A stretch of 64,000 nucleotides of DNA. Source: Isoetes taiwanensis (lineage: Eukaryota; Streptophyta; Lycopodiopsida; Isoetales; Isoetaceae). Both the position numbers and the translations under genes were made by a program. Below the pieces are notes generated by a model that was given only the letters and a program-made list of their open reading frames with translations, searched no databases and was not told the DNA's origin. This document shows, in pieces, positions 10,490-18,343 of the stretch (positions within the stretch are counted from its first letter, which is position 1; the number at the start of each line of letters is the position of its first letter). Where the stretch lies: assembly GCA_021234155.1 (NCBI GenBank), contig JAJEKV010000041.1:3398829-3462828 (forward strand), in the 5' to 3' direction.

Positions 10490-10580
10490 AAGGTTTCCCC
10501 AACGCTGGCCTAGAGGTAAGAAGCTTCTTTTTTCATGGCAAGGCCACGTCATCTTTTGGACACGTGGATAACATCTTTTG
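10490..10580 (+). promoter_or_regulatory. ACGT/G-box module shared with the F-box gene upstream region
   Basis: This stretch contains CCCAACGCTGGCCTAGA, GGCCACGTCATCTTTTGGA and CACGTGGATAAC. The same words in the same order occur at 55711-55780 upstream of the F-box gene, but here about 20 extra bases separate the first two. The G-box-like ACGT cores suggest a promoter module. No gene follows here, so this may be an orphan promoter copy or part of a dispersed repeat. Confidence 0.45.
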
Positions 10581-10884
10581 GAAGTAATATTGTGCAAAGT
10601 ATCTACATTATTAAGGATGCTCTTTTAGCCGTCTGAACAAAACCAAAGAAAGAAAAACAACAAAGAATAAAACCCACCTTAATCCTAGCTCATCTCGTCG
10701 TGTAAGTTATTATCTCTGTGAATAATGTATTAGCAGATTAGGAATGAAATGTATGTCACGCAATGTAATGTGCAATGTTGCTGTCAAATGAAGTTAGAAA
10801 GTAAACTGATTACCTTTGTCTTAGTAAATGCAATGGACTAGACTTGAGGAACTCGGATATGTAGAAAAAACTAAACACCAACAC

Positions 10885-11140
10885 AATATCAGTGATAATG
10901 AATACCATTTTTCTCACTCTATTGGTGACATTTTCCACGGACATGTATGAGATAATCGATGAGATGTTTGCCCATAATCATTTGCACACAGACATTCCCT
11001 CTTGCAACTATAATCCCATTGGAAGTGCTCTATAAAATCGTGTAATTCCTTTTCTTGCATACATTAACTTGTATATAGATTGCACATCTTCTGTAAAGTA
11101 GGAGCCAGATATTGGAGTTGCATAAATTAAAAAGTTAATA
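10885..11140 (+). repeat. Left copy of a ~260 bp direct repeat flanking the 9.2 kb TIR unit
   Basis: The repeat starts AATATCAGT and contains long words such as TTTTCCACGGACATGTATGA and CATTGGAAGTGCTCTATAAAA that recur in 20352-20619. By eye the copies are roughly 80-85% similar. The left copy runs up to the left terminal inverted repeat at 11141, while the right copy begins at the base after the right one. Confidence 0.8.
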
Positions 11141-11338
11141 GGGTCCTCGCACGTTACGGTGTCTCATAATTAGTGTCCTTTTGTCCACCCAAATTAGCAC
11201 TATTTTATAGTATTATGGGAAGAGGGAAATTCAAAATTAACGAGAATATCGGGGGGTGGTTGATTCCCCCTTTCTCGAGGGAGAGAGATCTCGTTTCTTT
11301 CTTTCCATCCATTTTTTGTTCAGGTTTCTTGTGATCCA

Positions 11339-11524
11339 ATGACTAATGACGAAGACAGGAGGCGGAAATGGCGTTTGCAGAAGCAACGACAAAGAGCAAG
11401 CAAGATGAGGCAACAATTGTCAAATGAAAATTTAGATTGGAGTATTGAGCACTCAAAAAAGCAATTGCAACATGCAGCCTCCATAATCACGAAAACGTTT
11501 TTGGATTTGACAGGTTCGATGTAA
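11339..11524 (+). CDS. N-terminal basic segment of the decayed gene
   Basis: 61 residues begin MTNDEDRRRKWRLQKQRQ and are strongly basic, followed by an amphipathic stretch (WSIEHSKKQLQHAASIITKT). This looks like a DNA- or RNA-binding N-terminus or a coiled coil. It begins about 180 bases inside the left terminal inverted repeat. The stop at 11522 is followed after a short gap by the next fragment in another frame, so a splice site or a frameshift lies between them. Confidence 0.45.
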   Translation: MTNDEDRRRKWRLQKQRQRASKMRQQLSNENLDWSIEHSKKQLQHAASIITKTFLDLTGSM

Positions 11525-11540
11525 AGAAGTATGGCATCTA

Positions 11541-11999
11541 GTGGAGAATAGCAAAGTTATGCAGGTTGCAGTGTCTGATAAGGAAAAGATTGTTCACAGT
11601 GAAATTGTCGGTAGCATCCAAGAAACCATACAGCACGTGAAAGGAGTGGAGTCCAATGACAAATTAGCAGCAAAAAGAGCAGCATTAGTCATGGCACTTG
11701 GGAAGGTCAGGCATGGAAGCAAAAGATTAGCTGCCAAGGCTTTAGGAATTCATCCAAGGAATTGTTCCAGAGCTAAGAAGCACCGTGTTGCAATTAGTAA
11801 TAAAAACGCATTGTGGGCTCTTGGGGGAAGGAAGAAGAGAAAGGATTCCCTGAACCAAGAAGTGATTGAAAAAGTTGTGGATTATTGGACAAACTACACC
11901 AGAGTTTCGCCTAACTTCAAGGACGTTAGATCTGGTAGAGGAAAACATCCTAAGCATCCAACACATTACCTTGATGTGAGCCAGGTATACTATCTGTAG
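11541..11999 (+). CDS. Basic domain fragment of the decayed gene (TRVSPNFKDVR)
   Basis: 152 residues. An alternating Lys/Arg-rich region (AAKRAALVMALGKVRHGSKRL, then ALGIHPRNCSRAKKH) precedes a conserved-looking block, KVVDYWTNYTRVSPNFKDVR, then HPKHPTHYLDVSQ. The ORF ends shortly after DVSQ where a GTATAC-like donor lies (11984), so an intron may follow. The next block, IEFFTSFK, starts at about 12542 directly after CTGCAG, which fits an acceptor. No catalytic residues can be assigned. Confidence 0.5.
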   Translation: MENSKVMQVAVSDKEKIVHSEIVGSIQETIQHVKGVESNDKLAAKRAALVMALGKVRHGSKRLAAKALGIHPRNCSRAKKHRVAISNKNALWALGGRKKRKDSLNQEVIEKVVDYWTNYTRVSPNFKDVRSGRGKHPKHPTHYLDVSQVYYL

Positions 12000-12129
12000 A
12001 TCAGTTTTTTACTAAATCTTTTTTCACATTTACTAATACTAATATTTTTTATAAGTTTTGAAGTATTGATTCTAATATGATCTGCTAATGGAATTAATCT
12101 GCATGTTCTTCTCGTGGTAGCAAGTCTTA

Positions 12130-12540
12130 GTGCTATTGATGGTTGATAATGGATCATTTCTTGATATAGTGCTAAGGTTTCTCACCTTTATAATGTTGGT
12201 GCCACCTTTAGTAATTGTGTTGATGTTAGTGCCACTGTTAGTGATTTTGTAAATGACAGTGCTAATAGTACTATTTTCGTTAATGTTGTTCCACTGTTAG
12301 TAATTTTGTCATTGTTAGCACTAAACTTAAACTTTAGTTAGTGAAGCACTACCTACCACTACAGATTAGCAATGCTTTCATCTCAATGTCCTAGCACTGG
12401 TTAGTGGTTTGGTTTGCTAAGGGTTTGTTGTAATGCTAATGGAATCAGTAATTAGTTCTAATTTGCTATTCATTAGCAGTTGCTTTTTCTAGTGGTATTA
12501 GCATTAGCATTTACTAAGTAGTTTTCTATTCATATTCTGC
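12130..12540. repeat. TTAGTGCTA/GCTAAT-rich repetitive stretch (probable intron)
   Basis: Variants of GTTAGTGCCACTGTTAGT, GCTAATAG and TTAGCATTAGC recur irregularly. The stretch lies between two coding fragments and is probably intronic. Similar words occur in 19130-19600 near the other end and beside both terminal inverted repeats. Confidence 0.5.
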
Positions 12541-12541
12541 A

Positions 12542-12686
12542 GATAGAATTCTTCACTAGTTTCAAGTAAGACAATCCAGATGTTCAAATTAAGCAGAGAG
12601 CCTTCGAGAAATTAAAGCCTTACTTTGTTGTAAAGCTATCTGAATTCAATACCTGTTGTTGCGTCTATATAAAAGCTGGTGGAGTG
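12542..12686 (+). pseudogene. Exon fragment of the decayed gene (IKQRAFEKLKPYF)
   Basis: Reading from the base after CTGCAG gives IEFFTSFK, one in-frame stop, then DNPDVQIKQRAFEKLKPYFV and KLSEFNTCCCVYIKAGG. The tight CCC cluster before a Cys-rich fragment on the other side of the TRIM suggests one zinc-binding region split by the insertion. The in-frame TAA after FK marks decay. The frame runs into the 92 bp tandem duplication at 12678. Confidence 0.5.
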
Positions 12687-12861
12687 TAGTCACATGATTT
12701 ATATGAAGGATGTTAATAATTTCCTCTTTTTCTTGCAATCTAGATTTCATTATACATGTCAACAAACTCGGTGGAGTGTAGTCACATGATTTATATGAAG
12801 GATGTTAATCATTTCCCCGTTTTCTTGCAATCTAGATTTCATTATACATGTCAACAAACTC
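12678..12861 (+). repeat. 92 bp tandem duplication
   Basis: Two copies of a 92 bp unit beginning GGTGGAGTGTAGTCACATGA start at 12678 and 12770 and differ at only a few positions, so the duplication is recent. It lies at the end of a coding fragment and just before the TRIM. Confidence 0.9.
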
Positions 12862-12931
12862 AGTAGATGTACCAGCAAACTAATAAACAATCTAGGTAAT
12901 TGAAGATGTTTGGGTTTATTGCATCTTAAAC

Positions 12932-13089
12932 TGTAACGTTCCTAACCGACATGCCCTTAGCCAACTGGGCAAAACCGTCTAGACGTTTATGAGTAGTCGC
13001 TTCTACCCATTTATGCCGGTGTCTCGGGAACGCCCCACAGGCACATTCAAGGATCGAATACTCGAGCGGTCTACCATGGGCCCGTTACA
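12932..13089 (-). repeat. TRIM 3' LTR (minus orientation)
   Basis: 158 bp, TGTAACG to GTTACA, matching 13228-13385 with one difference. The polypurine tract on the minus strand lies just to its right. Confidence 0.92.
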
Positions 13090-13214
13090 GTCTCTCCCAC
13101 TAGAACTATGCTCGTCCTCGAGCATCCAAGGCCATACCATGTCACAATGATTACCAAGTCTTTGCAAATTACCCATGCATATAGGCACCCATGGAGACTC
13201 GAACTCGAGACCTA

Positions 13215-13227
13215 CTCTGATACCAAC
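13215..13227 (-). promoter_or_regulatory. TRIM primer-binding site (initiator tRNA-Met)
   Basis: On the minus strand the 5' LTR end ...CGTTACA is followed by GT and then TGGTATCAGAG, the complement of the 3' end of plant initiator tRNA-Met. Confidence 0.9.
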
Positions 13228-13385
13228 TGTAACGTTCCTAACCGACATGCCCTTAGCCAACTGGGCAAAACCGTCTAGACGTTTATGAGTAGTCGCTTCT
13301 ACCCATTTATGCCGGTGTCTCGGGAACGCCCCACAGGCACATTCAAGGATCGAATACTCGAGCGGTCTACCATGGGCCTGTTACA
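13228..13385 (-). repeat. TRIM 5' LTR (minus orientation)
   Basis: 158 bp copy of 12932-13089. On the plus strand its last bases TTACA plus the next G form a splice-acceptor-like TTACAG immediately before the next coding fragment. Confidence 0.92.
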
Positions 13386-13751
13386 GTGAGGAAAAAGTCC
13401 ATGGTGCACGGTGCAGATTGCACCTGTGATTGCAAGATATGTGACCACACGGCAAGCCAAGTAGGGTGCAATGCAGCAAGACATGTTTGCCAGTCTAACA
13501 GTAACATGTGGAGAAGCATGGTTTGCCCAAAGCCTGAAGGTGAGGAGTGGCACAATGAAGCATGCTTGTCAGGAACCTGCAGCAAATGTGGTGTGGACAA
13601 AATGGAAAGGTGTCCAAAAGAAGAAACAAAGGACAGTACCTCAAAAATCACTTGGGAGAACATAGATACATTGAAATTGGTATGGATAAAAATGGCAAAC
13701 CCAAAAAAAGAATTGAGCATCAGTATTTACAGACTTCTCCCAATGTTTTGA
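13386..13751 (+). CDS. Cys-rich fragment of the decayed gene
   Basis: The frame is open from the edge of the TRIM and starts with a GTG codon, so it is the interior of a gene and not a true start. It encodes a Cys/His-rich region (CTCDCKICDH, then CNAARHVC, CPKPEGEEWHNEAC, TCSKCGVDKMERC) that suggests several zinc sites. Around 13640 the family-like reading passes to the frame of the next fragment (13562-13936), indicating a frameshift. Confidence 0.5.
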   Translation: MRKKSMVHGADCTCDCKICDHTASQVGCNAARHVCQSNSNMWRSMVCPKPEGEEWHNEACLSGTCSKCGVDKMERCPKEETKDSTSKITWENIDTLKLVWIKMANPKKELSISIYRLLPMF

Positions 13752-13936
13752 TGGAAACCTTCAGATCTAAAGCAAAGGAGTTTGTGACACATAATTTCAG
13801 GTATAAATGGAAGCAAACCATGTTTAGACAACTACTGAACAGGTTTGCTGATGATACTATTGTATCAGTGGTTGACTTTGCGAGAGAATTACTCTTTCAA
13901 GGAGCGCGAATGAAGTCCACCCAAGCATTGGCATAA
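13562..13936 (+). CDS. Central fragment of the decayed gene (RFADDTIVSVVDFA)
   Basis: This frame overlaps the Cys-rich fragment and is the better reading from about 13650 on: HQYLQTSPNVLMETFRSKAKEFV, then KWKQTMFRQLLNRFADDTIVSVVDFA. The DFA-type acidic motif could be catalytic, but that is only a guess. After 13880 a further shift is needed to read NYSFKER and KHWHNE before the ILVHLTYRR piece at 13955. Confidence 0.5.
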   Translation: MLVRNLQQMWCGQNGKVSKRRNKGQYLKNHLGEHRYIEIGMDKNGKPKKRIEHQYLQTSPNVLMETFRSKAKEFVTHNFRYKWKQTMFRQLLNRFADDTIVSVVDFARELLFQGARMKSTQALA

Positions 13937-13954
13937 TGAGCGATCACTATTCTT

Positions 13955-14161
13955 GTGCACCTCACATATAGAAGGGATCCCGAGACACAAGAAATGATCA
14001 AGGAAGAACATTTTTATATATCCGATGACGTAAAAAATATGATTCTTTGTTTGTGCAAAGATTGCTTTCTCTTACACAATCATTGGATGCAAGAGAAGGA
14101 AATCACTTTGAAGAAGCATTATGTCTTCTCGAGATGGTGCAACCTCACAATTCAAAGGTAA
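13955..14161 (+). CDS. Fragment of the decayed gene (LVHLTYRRDPETQ)
   Basis: 68 residues. The first 35 (HLTYRRDPETQEMIKEEHFYISDD) fit the family reading. The later part reads better in another frame (LLSLTQSLDARKGNHFEEAL). Further downstream, out of frame, ARHGK and EHDGAGARIKRALRAK can be read near 14230-14300, a Gly/His-rich block that I associate with this family. Confidence 0.45.
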   Translation: MHLTYRRDPETQEMIKEEHFYISDDVKNMILCLCKDCFLLHNHWMQEKEITLKKHYVFSRWCNLTIQR

Positions 14162-14523
14162 AAAATCATTTTACTTTGATGCTAGATTCAAATCTTTAAC
14201 AGTTTAGACATGATGTGGAACTTTTGGTGCTCGCCATGGGAAATGAGAACATGATGGTGCAGGGAGCAAGAATAAAGAGGGCTTTGAGAGCAAAGACACA
14301 ATTGAAGAAGGGCACAAGATGACCAATGCACGGAGGTGGTGGAATGGCTAAAGCAAAGATGTCAACAAAGAAAGCACCCACAACATATAAAAAGAAGATT
14401 CAAACTGTAAGTAGAACTTTTGGGAGGTTGAAATAGGACAAGTGGACGTAAAAAATCGAGTGGGAAGCACGTCCTATTGAAGGATCTAGAAACCTTCATT
14501 GTTTCCATGGGTGTTCAAATCAC

Positions 14524-14850
14524 ATGACACATTTACAGGTCAGAAACCTCTCTTGCTTTTGCACATATTGTTTAGATTTGAATAAGGAATCTTGCCCCAA
14601 TGTATCATATACTAAGAAGTTTGAACTAGTTGTGGTACAGCCCATCAAAGCTATTGTTGAAGAAGAAGTACATGATGAAGGAGAAGAAGCATATATTGGC
14701 AGCGCTGACTTATATAGCATGCAAGTATCCATAGGTGATGTCTTTGCAGTGGTGGCTCCAAATAACAATCACGAGAATGTGAAATTATACCTTATCCCAT
14801 GTACCAAAGCTAAGTACTTGATGTTAGAAGACTTTGTCGATATGCAAGGG
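14524..14850 (+). CDS. C-terminal fragment of the decayed gene
   Basis: The reading MTHLQVRNLSCFCTYCLDLN, ESCPNVSYTKKFELV, an acidic linker (EEEVHDEGEEAYIG), and VSIGDVFAVVAPNN followed by KYLMLEDFVDMQGQ looks like an intact C-terminal domain with a Cys cluster. The true frame probably ends or changes near 14860. The hydrophobic residues after that come from a minus-strand acidic, Ser-rich ORF read backwards. Confidence 0.5.
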
Positions 14851-15318
14851 CAGAAGATTTTGGAGTTCCAAAAAAAATTCATGTTCTTCTTCGTCTTCTA
14901 CCTCTTCTTCTTCTTCGGTCTGGTCTTCGCTCCATTCGTTATCAGAATCTTGGGAATCAATTTGATCATCAGAAGAAGCTTCATCAGAGGAATCGAAATT
15001 AGAGGAGGATTCCACCTCTTCTGAAAGCTCCAAAAGATCTTCAGAGCTTTCAGAAGAGGTGGAATCAGGCTCAGAGCTCTCAGGCTCAGGGCTCTCGGGT
15101 AGTAGGCTTTCAGGCTCGGACTTCTGCAAATAAAAAATTGGCCAAGTTCCTATGCCATAACTGGCAAGGACCTCTGCCAAAGGAATTGAAAGCAGTTTCC
15201 GGCGCTTATGAGGGCTAGGGGAGGCAGAGCGAGAGGGAGAGGCAGAGCTGGAGGGAGAGCGACAGCGCTTCGACATTCTGTTGGAAGGAATTGGACGATG
15301 CTTCTCCTTCACGACCAT
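14824..15318 (-). CDS. Small RS-like/acidic protein, unknown function
   Basis: 164 residues starting at an ATG. The N-terminus is basic and Ser-rich (SKRCRSPSSSASPSRSASPS, then HKRRKL), resembling RS domains or a nuclear localisation signal. A short ordered-looking segment follows (AEVLASYGIGTWPIFYLQ), then about 90 residues of Glu/Asp/Ser. The end overlaps the tail of the plus-strand gene and may not be genuine. Such proteins are disordered and usually nuclear. It may be a separate cargo gene of the TIR unit or an exon of the minus-strand gene further right; nothing decides between these. Confidence 0.45.
   Translation of the reverse strand: MVVKEKHRPIPSNRMSKRCRSPSSSASPSRSASPSPHKRRKLLSIPLAEVLASYGIGTWPIFYLQKSEPESLLPESPEPESSEPDSTSSESSEDLLELSEEVESSSNFDSSDEASSDDQIDSQDSDNEWSEDQTEEEEEVEDEEEHEFFLELQNLLPLHIDKVF
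15009..15065. repeat. Perfect 22 bp inverted repeat with 13-base loop
   Basis: Arms 15009-15030 and 15044-15065 pair perfectly (left arm begins ATTCCACCTCTTCTGAAAGC). It lies inside the acidic Ser/Glu coding region. It could fold as RNA or DNA, but may simply reflect alternating Ser and Glu codons. Confidence 0.85.
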
Positions 15319-15572
15319 AGCCTATAAAGGCTAGCGTGAAATTAATTTTGTAGGCTACGATTTTAGGATTTCGTACCATTAGTATCTTAATCGTAATGAT
15401 TTAGTAGGATACGAATTATTACCTCGAAATGACCATTATTTTATTTTCTAAAAAACATAAAAAAAAAATATATATATATATCTATCCTGAAATGGCCATT
15501 CTTTTTTGGACATCAATCATATTATGTTGGCTTGGCACTTGTTTAGTAAAATCTAGTTATAATTAGCTAGTG
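15319..15572. other. AT-rich gap with a short (AT) run
   Basis: No ORF. An A-run followed by alternating AT occurs at about 15460-15481. Confidence 0.5.
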
Positions 15573-15990
15573 TAAATTGATTGTTGACTTCAAAATTGTT
15601 GACTTATGCTTCACCAAACATGTTGGTCAATGAAAGTCAAACATGTAACAAACGGGGTGATTCACACTTGTTGACTTGAAAATTGTTGTCTTACACAACA
15701 ATGCCTTAACATAATGCATAGAATAGCATAGGTCAAAATTGTTGACTTACGCTTTACCAAATGCTTGGGGTTGATTCACATGGAAATTGTTGACTTAACC
15801 AATTTATGCCTTAACATAATGCATAGAATAGCATAGGTCAAAATTGTTGACTCATGATTTACCAAATGCTTGGGGTTGATTCACATGGAAATTGTTGACT
15901 TAACCAATTTATGCCTTAATATAAATTGGGGGTGATTCATACTTGTTGACTTGAAAATTGTTGACTTACGCTTTACCATGGTCAATAAAA
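15573..15990 (+). repeat. ~105 bp tandem repeat containing AATTGTTGACTTA words
   Basis: Units containing ATAATGCATAGAATAGCATA, CAAAATTGTTGACTTACG and TGCTTGGGGTTGATTCACAT recur with a period near 105 (for example 15706 and 15811), and partial copies lie on both sides. TTGAC/GTCAA is the core W-box for WRKY factors and is repeated many times here, but a regulatory role is inference only. Confidence 0.75.
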
Positions 15991-15995
15991 GTCAT

Positions 15996-16047
15996 ATAAA
16001 AGGATTACATCTGAAAGGATTACATCTAAAAGGATTACATCTAGAAA
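15996..16047 (+). repeat. 17 bp tandem repeat (AAAGGATTACATCT)
   Basis: Three successive units of AAAAGGATTACATCT with one or two changes. Confidence 0.85.
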
Positions 16048-16060
16048 GGTCATGACACTC

Positions 16061-16869
16061 TGGCCTGTAACTGAAGATTACAAGCCAGAGAGCCATTGTT
16101 GGGATTATCAATGTTATATGATTATTCCTTAAGGGAAGTTGATAGCACTTTGCTCATACCTAAGGGTTATCATGTATTCAGATTGAGGGACAAGCAGAAA
16201 GGCAGTTTGATCTTCATGAGCAACACAGTTGAAGAATGAAGAATAGAGTTTGCATTAAGTCCAAAGATTACACATGAGGTGAGTTAATTATTAAGCTATA
16301 TTTGTTTCAATGGTTCAATGGTTCGAGGGCATAGAATGATTCAAATGCATGTGGGATATTGATATGCAAAAGCCCTGTTGACCTCGAAAACGTGAGAACG
16401 CCTGTGGGATATTTTGTTGGGCAGAAAAGAGAAAATAGCAAAACCAAGAATGCCGCCGCGTCGAAATTTGGGGTACATCGCCCTCGATCATTATATAACG
16501 AGAGATAAGATTGAAGGAGTTGCCATGGTGTGGAGACAAATAATCGGCTCTCAGAATCGAAAGTGCTTGGGCTCTCGGGGCAAATCATAAAGGATATGAA
16601 TGTGAATGCTACAGTAATATAATCATATCCATTTGAACAGTGCTGACTATCCATTTGAGCCCACTATAATGGGAACTGCATACCAGAGAATTATAAAGTT
16701 CTTTAAACGTTTGTGGTGTTCATAAACACCATATTACAATAAAAAAGGGATCTAATATTAAAAAAACATACAACAGTTTAGGTCAAGTCCATGGTCTTTA
16801 GTACCTCCAACACTTTTGTGCTTTTCTCGTCATAATCGATTTCAAAATGCACGGACCTCCTCATTATAA
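16061..16869. other. Stretch without a recognised gene
   Basis: Short ORFs on the minus strand (115 and 74 codons at 16307-16654) show no recognisable domain and overlap each other. This may be the 3' flank of the minus-strand gene. Confidence 0.4.
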
Positions 16870-16879
16870 GCAATTACGT

Positions 16880-17312
16880 TCACTTCGCTATTAGCTTCTC
16901 CAAGTAAGGTACCATAGTCTTCAACAGGTAATCACCGTCATTTATGTCAGGCACGAAAGACCTTGGTGTGATGCAGGAATCTACATTATTCTTAAAATTC
17001 ACATACCTGTAAGGATCAATCAGCAAAGTTGTCCTCATGCTAAATTCTGGACATTTCTCATAAACTTTTGTGAGTTTTTTGATGTAGCAAGAAGTTCCTC
17101 CTTTCATTTATACCAACAAAGAAAATGTTCTAAGGATCTAATTGCATGAATCAGACCGCCTCGGCCTCGACAAAGAAGAACCTCTTTTCTTGATGGATAA
17201 AGTTGGACACCTTCCACCACATCAGGTACTGCTTCAGCTTTTTTGAAAACCTTGTACAGGAAATCTTCTGGCTCAATAACCAAAAGCTTCTTGCCAACAA
17301 CACTAGCACTGT
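16880..17312 (-). CDS. Last exon(s): C-terminal domain with one frame change
   Basis: An acceptor-like TTGCACAG precedes SASVVGKKLLVIEPEDFLY, then CRGRGGLIHAIRSLEHFLCWYK. A one-base change of frame at about 17107 gives KGGTSCYIKKLTKVYEKCPE, LLIDPYRYVNFKNN, and an end at YLEKLIAK. The frame change is either decay or a consensus error. It looks like a compact globular domain, but I cannot name it. Confidence 0.45.
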
Positions 17313-17389
17313 GCAATGAGAACTATTAGAGAAATTATATCAGTACAACAGGCAGAAAGGAACACACTAGAATCACCTTAGTTTCTTAG

Positions 17390-17655
17390 TTATTGATTTG
17401 GATGGACCTCGTTTGCTGGAGGAACCTGCTTGGAATTATTCTTAGAAGGAGATTCTCCAACTGATGCCAAATCAGTTTCTTCCTCTGTGATTGTCTTCTC
17501 CACAATATCAGCACGTTTGTCCAAATTGGAAACATAACCATCTACATTCTTCAACACTGCTTCACATTCTTCATCTATTACTTGCACAACATTATCTTCA
17601 ATTCTGTTAGAAATGTCAATTATAGAGTTTGAAATATCCAAACTTGAGCCTGCAT
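17390..17655 (-). CDS. Exon 3: acidic linker
   Basis: About 88 residues without an ATG, so internal. It follows a GATGCAG acceptor-like sequence. Isoleucine/Asp/Asn-rich helices (ISNSIIDISNRIEDNVVQVI) precede an acidic Ser/Lys tail. It is predicted to be partly disordered and no domain is recognised. Confidence 0.4.
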
Positions 17656-17939
17656 CATTCAAATTATCAAACTAAATAAGTACTTATAGAAGAGAAATCC
17701 AAAGTAGTTATACTTCACAAGAATAACTTACTTTTCAGTCTTTTACAACTATTACTTTGTTCAGCATTGTCTCTCTTCAAGTTTGGGCTTGTGGAAGATA
17801 ATAAAGTGCAATTTTCAATGGATTGCATAATTATATCAGGCTCCTCCAAGTTAGCAGGTGTGCTTAATGATGGATCTTGAGTGCATTCAATGGACCGACT
17901 TGCACTATAATTGGGGAGCGTAATCCAAAGGCAGATCTA

Positions 17940-18221
17940 CATGGAAGTCCAATGGACTGAACCAATTATGAGGCATCCGCTCTCACAAGAGGGACAAGTT
18001 GATCTCTTTGAGAAACATATGTAAGCGCAAATTGGATGAAAACTGTGCATGCAATGTGCAACAATGGCTGAGACACAAAGTGGGTCATAGGCATATGTAC
18101 AGAAAGAACAACTTTGTAATTTTGCAAATGCTACGGTAGAGAATGTTGGATGTTCCAAAAATGGAAGGTTGAGTTGCAGTCCAGACATCTTATTCAGAGA
18201 TGAAGCTATTTCATTCAACTT
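17940..18221 (-). CDS. Exon 2: RING-type zinc finger
   Basis: The sequence CSFC (C-x2-C), then CMHSFHPIC (C-x-H-x2-H-x2-C) and CPSC (C-x2-C) fits a RING-H2 arrangement. Such domains usually recruit E2 enzymes in ubiquitin ligation. The exon begins after a CTGGAG acceptor in phase with exon 1. Its end is uncertain: the frame stops at 17937, and a GTAGAT just before the stop could be a donor. Confidence 0.55.
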
Positions 18222-18343
18222 CTCCAGCCTTGGTTGGAGTCTATGTTCGTCGTCTTACACTTTTGTTTAAAAATAAATAAAATGATGAAGCAGAAAGAAT
18301 AATTATTGAGCACTATGTAATTGCAAAGGTCATTAGCAATTAC

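Larger units (their letters stand above)
12932..13385 (-). mobile_element. Complete TRIM (miniature LTR retrotransposon)
   Basis: Two 158 bp direct repeats (12932-13089 and 13228-13385) begin TGTAACG on the plus strand and end GTTACA. I see a single difference (C versus T near the end). The 138 bp interior has, on the minus strand, TGGTATCAGAG next to the right-hand repeat, the standard primer site for initiator tRNA-Met. It also has a purine run, GTGGGAGAGAC, next to the left-hand repeat. This fixes the orientation as minus, with all cis elements of an LTR retrotransposon and no coding capacity. The flanks (TAAAC, GTGAG) do not match, so no target duplication is seen. The nearly identical repeats mean a recent insertion. 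Confidence 0.93.
11339..14850 (+). pseudogene. Decayed multi-exon gene of an uncharacterised family
   Basis: Seven separate reading frames in the same orientation look like pieces of one protein. In order: basic N-terminal helix, basic domain with RVSPNFKDVR, VQIKQRAFEKLKPYF, Cys-rich segment, RFADDTIVSVVDFA, ILVHLTYRRDPETQ with EHFYISDD, and a C-terminal domain (CFCTYCLDLN, then VSIGDVFAVVA). From memory these resemble large uncharacterised proteins that are numerous in cnidarians and some early-diverging plants and may be transposon-related; I cannot name the family or confirm this without a search. Frame changes between pieces and a TRIM inside indicate a pseudogene, though some gaps could be introns. 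Its place in a TIR-bounded unit makes a transposase or transposon cargo plausible. Confidence 0.55.

Noticed and set aside
10334-10597. 87-codon minus-strand ORF next to the G-box module
   Set aside because: No recognisable domain; it crosses the shared promoter-like module.
13185-13227. tRNA-like B-box words (GTTCGAGTCTCC on the minus strand) as a tRNA gene
   Set aside because: No cloverleaf can be formed; the sequence lies in the TRIM leader next to its primer-binding site.
14524-15024. Hydrophobic C-terminus (Phe-rich) as a membrane segment of the plus-strand ORF
   Set aside because: It is the complement of a Glu/Ser-rich stretch on the other strand; the plus gene's conserved part ends near 14850.
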